A DNA stretch of 64,000 bases, from assembly GCA_036872755.1 (NCBI GenBank), contig JAVHNS010000010.1, forward strand, positions 1,054,001 through 1,118,000. The letters run 5' to 3'. The DNA comes from Orbilia blumenaviensis (taxonomy: Eukaryota; Ascomycota; Orbiliomycetes; Orbiliales; Orbiliaceae). Both the position numbers and the translations under genes were made by a program. Below the pieces are notes generated by a model, which was not told the origin of the DNA, did not search any database, and saw nothing but the letters and a program-made list of their open reading frames with translations. Of this stretch, positions 35,555 through 46,224 are shown one piece after another. Each line of letters begins with the position of its first letter. Position 1 is the first letter of the stretch.

Positions 35555-36928
35555 CTAATATAACCCTAGATCCTTTACTAAGTCATGCAATCTCAAAAAC
35601 TCAACCGCGTTCCCCCATAACATCTTTTCTCTTTTTTCCTCTGACAAAAACTCTTTGACCCGCTCGTCTGTAGATACCATTTGCCCTGGAAGTGGTACTT
35701 CTCCTAAAGGAAACGGGTAATCGCTCCCCATAACTACACGGTCTGGTCCAATCTTCTTGCAAATATATTCCAATAAATCTGGGTCGTGTACCAAACTATC
35801 TATCCATATGTTCTGCTGCGTTGACTGGATTTGTTGCGTCGGCGATATCCCTTCAGATTTATGGGCCACGAGGTCTGGTCGACAGTCGTAACCGTGTTGA
35901 ATACGCCCAAGTAAAGGGAGGTAAGCACCACCAGCATGTGCGAAGCATAGGCGAAGCTTGGGGTGTCTAACTAGGACTGCTGATGAAATAATTGCATGGA
36001 GTGCGAGTGCTGTTTCACTTGGCCTATATATCGATAACGGGTTATAACGTTAATGAACCGACTTTGTCCACGGATTTTATATTGAAGTCCTGAATCACTT
36101 CTGCATTGCATTTTACATGCAAGCGTGGCAAACCTATAGCTTGTTGCAGACTTACATTCCAATCAGCCAAGCGGACCAGTATTTCTCCCACCGCTTGTTC
36201 TCTTTCGCGAGCTCATATCCTAGCGGGTGCACAAAAACAGGCATGTCGAGCTCTTCACATGCTTTCCAAAATGGGCTCAGCTCCAAGTCATCTAACTCAC
36301 GTCCATTAATCTCTGTACCGATCTCAACTCCTCGCAAGCCCAGACCCTTCGCTCGTTTCAGTTCAATCACTGAGGCTGGAACGTCTTGTAGAGGCACGGT
36401 AGCTAAGCCCACGAATCTATCGGGATATTGGTTGCAGAGAGACGCGATGTGATCGTTTAATATCCGCGCTAGCAATGTAGCCGGTTTACTTGGCTTATCA
36501 TATGAGAATAGGACAGGGATTGTGCTAAGAACTTGGACAGAGACTCCGCTAGCATCCATTTCCCTGATACGTGTTTCGGGGTCGAAACAATTGGTTTCCA
36601 CAGTTCTAAAGAACCGATCCCCCACATACATGTCTACTTTCTTAGACTTCTGCGGCCGTAGGTTGATCCATTCGCCTGGATTTGGCGAATCATCAAACTT
36701 TGACATATCGGGCAAAGAAGGGGGCATAATATGTGTGTGCATGTCGATTCTGAACGGCTTGGGGTTTGGGCTTTTAGTTCGAGTAATATTTCCGAGTGGC
36801 TTGTTGCTGTATACGGACATGCAGTCGCATGTGTTGAGTGTTGGGATTGTGACAGGCCGCTCGTGGAAACACATGCTGGGCATGGGAAGGCAGGCATTAG
36901 AGATAGGACGGGTCGCTGTTAAACTCAT
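35555..36928 (-). CDS. ACMSD-type metal-dependent decarboxylase (amidohydrolase, PF04909)
   Basis: Exons 36928-36156 and 36023-35555 (intron 132 nt), 413 aa. Metal ligands of the ACMSD family are all present: His64 and His66 in [10 protein letters not shown], His234 in FVHPLGYE, His287 in FAHAGG and Asp359 in [11 protein letters not shown]. The stretch [16 protein letters not shown] spans the splice junction and matches the ACMSD active-site lid region. ACMSD decarboxylates 2-amino-3-carboxymuconate 6-semialdehyde in tryptophan breakdown; fungal relatives also act on other aromatic acids, so the substrate is open. The N-terminus carries about 57 residues before the usual start of the domain, unlike animal ACMSD; no clear targeting signal is seen. 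It stands alone: no other kynurenine-pathway gene is in the window. ATG 36928 is the first in-frame ATG. Confidence 0.9.
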
Positions 36929-39371
36929 CTTGGCTATAATATTGATTTTAAAGTTCAATAGATCTAAAGATCAGGTAAGAAATTATACTAACTTATAATT
37001 TTTTCTCTCATGGATGTAATGCCCTCGCGGGTTATTTATATATTTTGTTCATAACTCCCCGCCTGGCCTTGAACTCCCCGCCGGGCTCTTACTTAAGTGT
37101 TAGTTGGGTTATCATGGCCAGGCACTTAAGAGTTAGCTAGAAATTGCAAATCGTTCATTGGGCAAATACAGAGCGCACTACATGAGCACTGTCCACATGC
37201 CTGGCAAACCCATGGTTACCACTTTCTTGGGCCTGCGTTATGCCGGTTTCACCAGTTCTTACATCTGCATTCCTCAACCGTTGTTAACCGCCGTTAGTGA
37301 ACCCCAATCCCGATCTTGGTTAGTAGTTGCGGCTGGGCTCACTGCAATTTGTCCTGTTGGATCTCGAACAGGAAAATTCCGACTCGTCCCCAGCACCCAG
37401 TTCTAAAGCCCCAGCAATATTATTTGACCATAAAGAAGCTGAGATACATTATAATTACGTAACTGATGTCGTCTCCTTGCTAGGTCGAATCGACCCGAAT
37501 ATATGCGATCAGCCCGTTCCCTTGCTTGGTGCTAACCCATGATCACTCACACCTGAAGGCTTTTAACCTGCTGTGCGACTAACGTTGTCCAACCAAATGT
37601 TTAAGTTGATCGGAAACGTACAGACAACCAATTACTTATGTTGATATAGACCCGGCCAAGGCCCAAGGCCCGATGCCAACTCGACCCATCTCTCCATTGA
37701 CATGTTGTGCTCAAAGCTTAATCTGAGCATTCACATAGGGTATGGCAATTAAGCATGGCCATCTTGCGCACATATGGAACTCAAACATTAACACCCAAAT
37801 TGAGTCACTAACTATGAAGCCTCTAATACAAAATTGATATTATCCCGCTCCATTTGGGGGATCAATGGCAGCCCCCAAAGACACTTATATATGGTAGAGA
37901 CTCTGATCGATAGACCTTAGATAGCTTACGGCAAACTTGATAAAGCATTTTTTTATTATGAACCAAATAAATACCTAAGTAGTCGTGAACTTTGGTTCTA
38001 TAACTATCACTCGAATGAGTGGTACCGGTTCGACCTATACCTTCAAGATTTTATTCGGAGTCTATGTTAATGTCTCTTAACGGGCAGTATAATTCGAGGG
38101 ATTAATATTAAGTTGTCCTCAGTTCAAGATTTATAAATAAAATTTTCGTTAAAGTAGACTCGCAATGTACTTACTTCGCCAGCACTAAATATTTGAATAC
38201 ATTCCTTGAAACTGATTTTCGTAGCAGGCATAAAAAGTAGCAACGAACATGAGGAAGTACTGCATACAGATACTCATTGATTGAGCCCTGCCTAACTGCC
38301 CGCCATAAGTGCTACCCCGGAACCAGGAGCTTTTAATCATTCACTACTCCAAGATCCACGCCACACCGATGGGCCATCCCTGACAACCACGTCTGAAGTC
38401 AGGATTTATCTACGCGAGGTTTAAAAACGAACCAGTTTTATATTCTTCAAAGTGGTTGTCGTATTGTAGTGTTGGAAGCTGGCTACTAAACTGTAGCTCA
38501 CAGACAATTTCACATCATTGTGCCACAGAAGTTAGCTGGAAATCGTATTTTGGATGTCCCTCTGAGACACCTCGAGGTGTTGGCACCAAATTTTATGAAA
38601 CGGGTTTCTTGTATATTCTTGTATACGAAACTCAATGCAATGTGCAGTATATATGCACGATGGTAATGAATAACCAAAATATTTTCTGACTGGAGGGTGT
38701 CGGTAGGCTTCTAGCTAGAATAAAGGAGTGGCCAGGCCTATGAGGGTTGTATATATGCGTATATAACTTTATTACGGTATCAAGTTTATGTTAATGCCAA
38801 AAAAAGGAGGGAAAAAATACATTGTGAATAAGCCCTTAGGCTTTTTATCAATTGAAGCCTTTGACATTTCTGTACAGTTTAACGCTTGTACAGGTATAAA
38901 AGTCACTTTCTACAGTTCGTAACAACGCTCAAAACACCACAAATAGCGCCCTTTCGCCCAAGCTTAGAGGTTGGAGATATACTAGCTACACGCTGACCTT
39001 CTCAAGAGATCACAAGCGCTTAGGCCTAACAGTGATCAATAGAGACAAAGGTACAGGGCTTGATTCCATATTCCATTGTCCCGATATACGCTGTACTTTA
39101 AACTTTTTATGGGTAGAAATGGCATGGGATTTTATTTGATTTAAATAATAGGGAATAGTACAAACACAGGACAAAAGTTCAGAATATCTGACAGTAAAGC
39201 TTAAATAGCATGTGTAAGATACAACTCTTTGCCTTAAGTAGGCTTCCCCTCCAGCTAGATGTGCATTAGCCTAGTAATTATTTCAACTAGTGAACCCGAA
39301 CCCTTGAGACTTTGCTCATTCAGCCAGGACCCTCCCCAGAACTCTACTCTGCCTATTGTCTTCCTGTCTGA
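36929..39371. other. AT-rich gene-poor region
   Basis: Promoter of the ACMSD-type gene at the left edge. At 37051-37150 there are two copies of AACTCCCCGCC and an imperfect inverted pair around TTAAGTGTTAG and CACTTAAGAG. The remainder is stop-dense and TA-rich, with no gene recognised. Confidence 0.55.
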
Positions 39372-39977
39372 CTAGGTGCCCGCAAATGGAAAGAGTCTAG
39401 TCTTCTTCTTATATACCAACCACAAAATTATAGCAATAGCAATGATCACAATAAAAGTTGGCACTAATATAGCTGTCAATAGCGGGTGGTACCCAAGGGT
39501 GCCTCTGGGTATTCTCCTAACAGCTGCAGCTGCAGGCGTTGGACTAGCAAGTTTTAAACTCAGTGTAGCGGGTTTAGATCTTTTCGTTATCATATAAAAA
39601 GATTCCATTTCCGGGCGGGGTAATTGAGTGATAGAGTCAGCCGGACGGGTGTGAGAAGGCCCTTCGGTGGGAACAGGCCTGGTATCAACTCCGGGGTTGA
39701 GGGAGTTTGTGTGGCTATTCTGGTTGTTGGCAAGGGTGGCGATAGTTAATATAGTGGGAAGGGAGCCCGTATCCCCTGGAGAACCAGAAATTGCATTTAT
39801 AATCGCCAAAAAGTCTTTTGAGTCGGTTGGGACCCTTGTTTTACATGTACTAGGAGGAGTGTCGTGTTCACGCCCCCGTGACAAGGAATGCTCATCGGTA
39901 CCCCGCGTGCTACGGTCGTTCAGGGACGATATTTTCGCCATTTCGGCTACAATTTTTTTCGCGCAACTATACACCAT
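39372..39977 (-). CDS. Predicted single-span membrane protein (201 aa), unknown
   Basis: ATG frame of 201 aa without intron. The first about 165 residues are hydrophilic, rich in Ser, Thr, Pro and Asn, with only two cysteines and no signal peptide. One membrane span lies close to the C-terminus (about 168-190, LTAILVPTFIVIIAIAIILWLVY), followed by a short basic tail KKKTRLFPFAGT. A second ATG at residue 13 (MAKISS) is an alternative start. No family recognised. Its composition contrasts with the stop-dense flanks. Orientation of the long N-terminal part (inside or out) cannot be told from the sequence. Confidence 0.5.
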   Translation of the reverse strand: MVYSCAKKIVAEMAKISSLNDRSTRGTDEHSLSRGREHDTPPSTCKTRVPTDSKDFLAIINAISGSPGDTGSLPTILTIATLANNQNSHTNSLNPGVDTRPVPTEGPSHTRPADSITQLPRPEMESFYMITKRSKPATLSLKLASPTPAAAAVRRIPRGTLGYHPLLTAILVPTFIVIIAIAIILWLVYKKKTRLFPFAGT

Positions 39978-42488
39978 CGACGTTTTAGCGATCGCACGAA
40001 GAATATGATTAGTTAAGAAGCCGGAGGCTCCAATAGATAATTACCTACGAGATTTTGGTAGCGCTAAAACCCACTCCCCATGAAATCTGGTTGATTAGAG
40101 GGTGACTTTATGGATATAGTGCCTGATAAGTATATGCTTCTTATAATTATCTGCGGAATTTCATTTCTTATATAGGATTTATCTCAGAGAAAAGATTTCC
40201 CTGAGCTCAAGGTGAATTTCAAAAGCATCCTAAGTATGACCGGTTGCCCAGCCTTAAACGCCTTATTTTCACCCCAAGTCTCAAACAGGCAGCCACCGCG
40301 GTGGTAGAGCCTTCAATAATGTTTGCTTCCTATTTTTCAATTAGCAATTTCAAGCTTAGACCCAATAATATAAACCATTCAACTATGTGTGCAAGGCAGC
40401 CCGTTGGCCTAAGCCTATCTATAGCTCTCCAAATACAAGGGCCTGGCAGGCCCTAATGAGCCGAATCGTAAAATTTAAAGAGATTTAAGCGTACCACCAC
40501 CGGTACACCACGATACCATCCATCCATCCGTTGATTAAACGCTTATAAGGGAACAGCCGCGGTAGGGTACTGTGCAAGGCCTCCGAACTTAACCACGCCT
40601 ATTCTAGGGATCCCATATACGCCCACGTAGCCCGTGATCAAGATACAACTTAAACAATCAAACAGGACTGTTGACTTCCGCATGTAAAAACACAGCCGTT
40701 CGCTTCGCCGGGATATAAGCCCAGGCCCTACTAGGCACACAGGTGTTGATACTGACATCGACACTGCGCATGAGTGCATGTGCACAAAACAAGCTTCACC
40801 CGGTTACGACACCCTTCAGGGTTCGTTTACAAAAGCTTCAAAAGATATTAAAGTTCGAGATTGTAACTATTAGCCTTACAATTAAAATTAGCTGACTAAA
40901 TAGTCTCGTAAGCCAGCCTCTACGAAATTTCAAAACAAAAAAAATTTGGGTCATAATAAGCATATTATTGGGACCGAGACCATATTAAATACGGGTATAT
41001 GTAGTCTCGTAAACCAGGCTGGCTTACGAGACCAGGTATATGTATACATTAATAATTATAAAGCATCGAAGTTTCCGGAGCATCACTATACATAGAAGCT
41101 AAATATTAATAAGTAGCTACAGCCACGGATCCGTGGATGCGCCATCTGGAAAATATAGTCACACCTGCGCCTGTCATGCAAACTCAGGTAGCCCGATTCC
41201 AACGAGCCCGTGTGAAGCTAGCTTGATGCATTTTACCACACATTGCAGTACCCAAAAGAGTAACCGCAAACCTTTCGCTTGCAGGGTTCTCATTTCTTGG
41301 CAGTTCCCTGCTGGTGGATCTACAACGCTAGATCTCATTGATCATGATTGTGTAACCTCGACTTAAGATATTAATTACAAATTAACCAAGATGACAAAAG
41401 ACCGCAGATTCCTTTTATGGCACTCACAAATGGTGAAAACTACTGACTTTTACATAGTTTCAAGAATAAGGATTTTCCTTATTTTAAGCTAGTATCAAGC
41501 TTGGCAAAAAGAGTGACACCGCAGCGACACTACAGTCACGCTGAAAAGAATGGTACTGCAATGGAAATGCAATGATACTACACTGACATTGCACTGTCAC
41601 TTCAGTCGCTTTTTCTTCTTCTTCTTTTTTTTTTCTTTTGGAGGGGAAATAAACCGCACCTACGTGGATAGAGGCTAGGTAAGCTGTTGTTCCGCCAGCT
41701 ACCAGTCTGTAAACTGCCTACCAACCTGTGAGCTATCAATATACCATACCAGCCTATAAACTATAAGTCTCGATATTATTATGTTATATATTTGTGAGCT
41801 ATAAATACCGACACCGCCATTACAACAATGCCCTTTTTGCTAAACCGGATAACAGCATAAGCGCTCAAAAATGGCGAGGGAAAATACCTTATAAAAGTAT
41901 CTTGTTTTTTCCTTACAAAAGTAAGGGTTTTGGCCACTCCGGACCCCATTACCTTTCTAAGAAAAAAAAAAATCACTCTTATTTTGAAAGTAAGATACAG
42001 GATTTCATATCTCCCAGCCTAACTTCGTCATGATGGCTCTTGTAATTTTGGTAGGCGCTAGTTTACTGCGATACATAACACGCCTATATTGATTAACTAG
42101 CAAAGCATTTTGGCGATACTAGTACTGGGCTTGGATCTGGGTAGGGTTCAATTCGAGAAACCCCAAAGCTTTTATTGAATAATAGAATGATTGATAGCTA
42201 GTATTTTAACCCCACAGAAGCAAGCGCAAAACCCAAAGTACAAACAACACTCGTAATATCAAGATTAAGAATAACACCTAACTATAAATAACTTACCCCC
42301 AAACAAAGAGAACGGGAACTCCAGGTCGCTCGAGTACAATGGACAATCAGGTCATCGAGACCGGCAAGCAATATATCGATAATTATAACCACCTGAAAGT
42401 ATATCCCTCCTGCCGTAGCTCCTCCAGCTTACCGCCAAAAACGAAGGCTTTTATTTATTGCAACCCATACCAGCACCAAGGTATTGGA
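39978..42488. other. AT-rich region with short inverted-repeat element and degenerate tandem repeats
   Basis: No gene recognised. It contains the inverted-repeat element at 40901-41033 and a CA(C)TG-rich degenerate block at 41511-41610. A pyrimidine tract follows at about 41611-41640. At 41695-41770 about three degenerate copies of a unit like TACCAGCCTGTAAACTAT occur. Confidence 0.55.
40901..41033. mobile_element. MITE-like element with about 17-nt terminal inverted repeats
   Basis: GTCTCGTAAGCCAGCCT at 40903-40919 is matched by its exact reverse complement AGGCTGGCTTACGAGAC at 41016-41032. A third, slightly mutated copy (GTCTCGTAAACCAG, 41003-41016) abuts the right arm head to head, so the right end is itself a near-perfect palindrome. 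The mutated base is a G-to-A change of the RIP kind. No open frame inside. A target-site duplication is not clear. Confidence 0.4.
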
Positions 42489-43013
42489 TCAACCTACGAC
42501 CGGGTAAGGCATAACATTTGAAAGCGTGGAATCTCTAAGTCTATTCCTCCTTATGTCTTCGATTATAACTGGACTGGGGCTCCGCGCCCCACATGTACAG
42601 ATAACTTCGCTATCTGCATCATCCCTGCCACCATGCGGATCATGAGGATTACCCCCCCTAGGGCCCCTGGCACCTAGGAAAAGAACCGGTTCTTCTATAT
42701 ACCCTTGGAACATAGCAGGTATATTTCCTTCTCTAGGAGGATCTTTTTTTCGAGGTTGTTTTTTAGTTCTAGGATCCCCGTTCTGAGGGTATAAAGAGTC
42801 CGACGGTTTTGTTATATCGCCATTATGTGTTAACGCGCCATTCGTATACCAGTGTCGAAACTCTTCCTCCTCTAGTCTATAGTCTTGTAATTGTATGATG
42901 AAACAGTATAAGAGCCCAGGTACGACGAAGCTCAGAAAACTGAGGAGCGTAATAATGGCAATCAAAAATGGGATCGTAGGACGAATGATGTCCTTGACTT
43001 CTAACTGTTCCAT
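42489..43013 (-). CDS. Small single-span membrane protein (174 aa), unknown
   Basis: ATG at 43013 (MEQLEVKDIIRP) is the first ATG of a frame that is open a further 22 codons upstream without ATG. One long hydrophobic stretch covers about 13-41 (TIPFLIAIITLLSFLSFVVPGLLYCFIIQ). After it comes an acidic/aromatic juxtamembrane segment (YRLEEEEFRHWY) and a polar tail with a Lys/Arg/Pro cluster (KKQPRKKDPPRE) and a Gly/His/Asp-rich run. No family recognised. The plan, a span at the N-terminus then a charged Trp-containing juxtamembrane and a disordered tail, is shared with the genes at 27.2 and 44.5 kb. Confidence 0.5.
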   Translation of the reverse strand: MEQLEVKDIIRPTIPFLIAIITLLSFLSFVVPGLLYCFIIQLQDYRLEEEEFRHWYTNGALTHNGDITKPSDSLYPQNGDPRTKKQPRKKDPPREGNIPAMFQGYIEEPVLFLGARGPRGGNPHDPHGGRDDADSEVICTCGARSPSPVIIEDIRRNRLRDSTLSNVMPYPVVG

Positions 43014-44543
43014 CCCGAAGTATCCACCACAAGAACTATACGGATAAAAACTTTGGGGGCTATTTCGGACCTGTATCAAACGTTGTATTTTAAAATCGAT
43101 TAATCGTGGGGTGTGAGGAGTTGATAGGATTGAGAGTGGGAAATGAAAATCACAGCTGTTATTTCCCCATGTACGAAGATATATGTCTGCTAAGTCGTGA
43201 ATCTCGGTTAAACTTAAAAGCGAGGAGATGTATTTTTTGATTTTATTTTAAAAAAAATGAAGTATGAAAGATTAAATATGGGCTATGGCTTGAGGTAGTC
43301 CGCCATATAAACCCTGGCGTTCCAGTGTATAGTCGAAAATCGTTGTGCGAGGTCGAATGGTATCGGACCTAGCATATATTAGGGTTTGGCTTGGTAGTGT
43401 TCGAGGGTCCTATATACCCGCAGGCTAGTATTCTATATATATATCACTAATGTACTTAGGTTGATATTTAATGGCACGTACTACACATAATAAGATTATG
43501 ACCCTTCGTTGTTCGCACCACACCAGGCCCTTAGTTATGTAAGCTAAGGTCCCGCTAAGCAGGGTGATAGCTAATAGGCCGCAATAACGACTTAACAGCT
43601 CTAACGAGTTTAAATATAGACTAACTTCAAAAGTTTGTATCCAATTATAATGGTTGATTGCGGTTTGCTATAGACGAATAATCGGATATCCAAAACATTA
43701 CGGGTATGGCAAACTAAAATACCACCGGTCGCCGAACATTTGCATACATCCTCCCTATTCTAGTGGTGCGGCGTCCTAGTTATTCTGTGATGAGCTGTCA
43801 AGATGAGTAACAACCCACCTGCAACAACTGGTGTGGTGATCATTTTGCATTCTTGATAACAATTGACCCGTTAAGCAATTAAGTTTAGCTTTTTAGCAGG
43901 ATGTTTGTGGTCTGGAGGAAGGTTTGCTGTAATATATAGTCTCCTAAAGATAGCTAACTTAGGCACTTGGTTTAGAAGATTATGCAGGAAGGGCTGCAAC
44001 GTGTGCGGTTTGCAATCCCGTAAATTGCTGATAAACTGCTCTCGTATGATAGATCAAATTTTTAAAATATATTAAACCGCCCCTGCGGTTGCCTATTGCG
44101 CTTCTTAGCGGCACAGCACCCGCTATGCATGTTCTCGCAACATACAAACATATCCGGATATCTAGAGTATTAAATGTGGGGGGGAATACGCGTGGGTATG
44201 GCACAATTAACTCATAACGTTGTGTTTCTATGCATACTAGAAACACGCAGCCTGTTATACATCTGACATTTCAGCTTGAGCCGGCAAGACTAGACTAATT
44301 TCTCCTGCCATAGAAAGTACATACTGGGGTTAAGGTATCGCCGTGTGTAGCAGAAATCAATAGCTAGTGGTTCCGAAATCTATAATCACCTACACCTAGG
44401 TGGTTTTGGAGGCGTAGCTTAGCGCATATACCGATAGATCGGTCATAAGGTTTGCCTATTAATTAAGATAATCTCGCAGTCAGAATACTAGTTTTTGATA
44501 CATCCCATAGCCGGAGATCCAATGAGACTAAAGATACCTTTAT
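43014..44543. other. AT-rich gene-poor region, nothing recognised
   Basis: Promoter of the preceding minus-strand gene on the left; the rest is TA-rich with stops in all frames. Confidence 0.55.
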
Positions 44544-45026
44544 TCAAGTCCCGTAGTCCTTTATTCCTTGACAATCCAGTCCTGCCATAGGAACAGTCCC
44601 CTCTCTTATCGTCTCCAGAGACCCTTGTGAAATATGGCTCGGGCTCGTAACTTTATCAACCAGATCTCCAGTGGTTTGATCCGACCCAACGCCGCCCTCC
44701 AAGCCCAATCTCTTCCGTTCCCTCTCCTCGTTCCTTTTACGTCTCCGTTCCCTCCATTCAATACCCTTTTGTATAGCCCAGTCATCAAACCTTCGCTGAA
44801 GACCAGTAACGGTCAGGAAGATTTGAATAATGAAATATAGAACGATAAACCGGATTGTGTCCCCCCACAGCAATCCCGATCTTGAGGGGGCGTCCTCAAT
44901 GCCTAGTTCCGAGCGTCCCCCATTAGAAATTAAATAAAAATGAAGTCAGTTTTTTGAGGGATCGAGGGTTGAAATACCAGTCTTGTTGTCGGAAGTATAT
45001 CCCTCGTTGTTATCTGGGCTTGCCAT
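44544..45026 (-). CDS. Small single-span membrane protein (135 aa), two exons, unknown
   Basis: Exons 45026-44978 and 44902-44544, with a 75-nt intron (GTATTT donor, TTCTAATG branch, CTAG acceptor), give 135 aa. Exon 1 encodes a polar N-terminus (MASPDNNEGYTSDNKT). One span lies at about 32-51 (TIRFIVLYFIIQIFLTVTG), followed by RRFDDWAIQKGIEWRERRRK, a strongly basic helix, and a polar acidic tail. The basic segment after the span suggests a cytoplasmic C-terminus. No family recognised. The clean intron and charged-helix composition argue for a real gene despite the AT-rich setting. Confidence 0.6.
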
Positions 45027-46224
45027 TTTTGGGGTTGGCAGTAACTAGCCTAGTTGGGTTGGATGGACTGGTTCCGCGAAGCGATGGACAGCCGACCGAT
45101 GCTGTATTTATATGAACGACGTTGCCTCAGCCTATATCAGAGCGTATCATAGTCCCTTTCCTCATGGCTTTGGTCGACATTATTCCATGGATTTGGGCCA
45201 AGCGAACTGGGGCCTCGTATCGAAAAACTCACGCCTACAGTCATCTCTATCTCTGGGATAATTCGATAATCGATAACGCCAGTGTGAAACTAAATTTGGT
45301 AAGGCTTCAAACATCTACTTAAGTATTTAATTCGCTCCAAGGGACGAATAAGGCCGGCGCTCACGTTGGTCCCATGTGCCTCGCCATCACTATCGATAAC
45401 GAAGGCTAGTTCGAGTTCCACAGGGTAAGGAAGCGACGATACCCGAGACTTTGAGCATGAATTCAGAATTGCGCTATGCAGAACAGGCCAGGCTCATGGG
45501 CCGCCATATGAATATGGGCCTGCGCCTGAAAGACGGTCACCCTAATGCCACCCCACCCGTGCGTCGGGCCTTAGGAAAGTGGTTCGTGGTGCTCATGTTT
45601 GAATGCTGCGCTCCCATTCGCCGATATGCAGTGCCATCCTGGTCGAGCATGTCATATATGGGCTGCTGGCTGGCAGTCTCCGGGCTGTCAGTTGCATTTT
45701 CTGGTCGCTCGTATTCTTTTTTCATCTGGCGTTTCTATGTCTCCGGTCACCATTTAAGTAGCTAGCTGCAGGTGGAAGGGGGAGAGAGGGGGGAAGTATG
45801 ATGAAGTAGTATAACAGCTCCCCCCACAGTGCAGTTGCATAGAATCCCAGGCATACGACACCTTGCTGGCTCGTGACACTCTAGGCGGAGGCATTTGAAG
45901 TTACCATCCCGCCATCGTCAACTAAAAAGAGAAATTTAAGAAAAAGGGTCCGCAGTAAGGATGTTTTCTTCAGCTGGGACTCCGTATTTCCCTTGCTGCT
46001 AACGCCATTTCGCATTCAAAGTGATTAAAAGGGTCGCCAACCTGCTAGCCGACGCGGCGTCTCCTTACAAAACACCATCCTGCAGAGCACCGAAACAGAA
46101 AGCCTGTCCGACAAACATCGGAGAAAGAATAACTCCCTTTCAACCTCCCCCCTTCCCTCGACTGACCATCGGTCCGGACCGTACCCGTCGCCACTGACGA
46201 CGAACACGACTACACGACAAGTCG
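45027..46224. other. Boundary region and NIPA-gene promoter
   Basis: Base composition shifts here from AT-rich to normal gene space. A plus-strand frame at 45457-45765 (102 aa from its ATG) has no recognisable feature and is not called. The last 250 nt before 46225 are the leader of the NIPA gene. Confidence 0.5.

Noticed and set aside
25035..38485. Shared 17-mer GTGTTGGAAGCTGGCTA at 25035 and 38469
   Set aside because: Flanks do not align; one 17-nt match in 64 kb is not far from chance expectation.
45457..45765. Plus-strand frame of 102 aa
   Set aside because: No motif, and it sits in the promoter side of the NIPA gene; composition alone is not enough.
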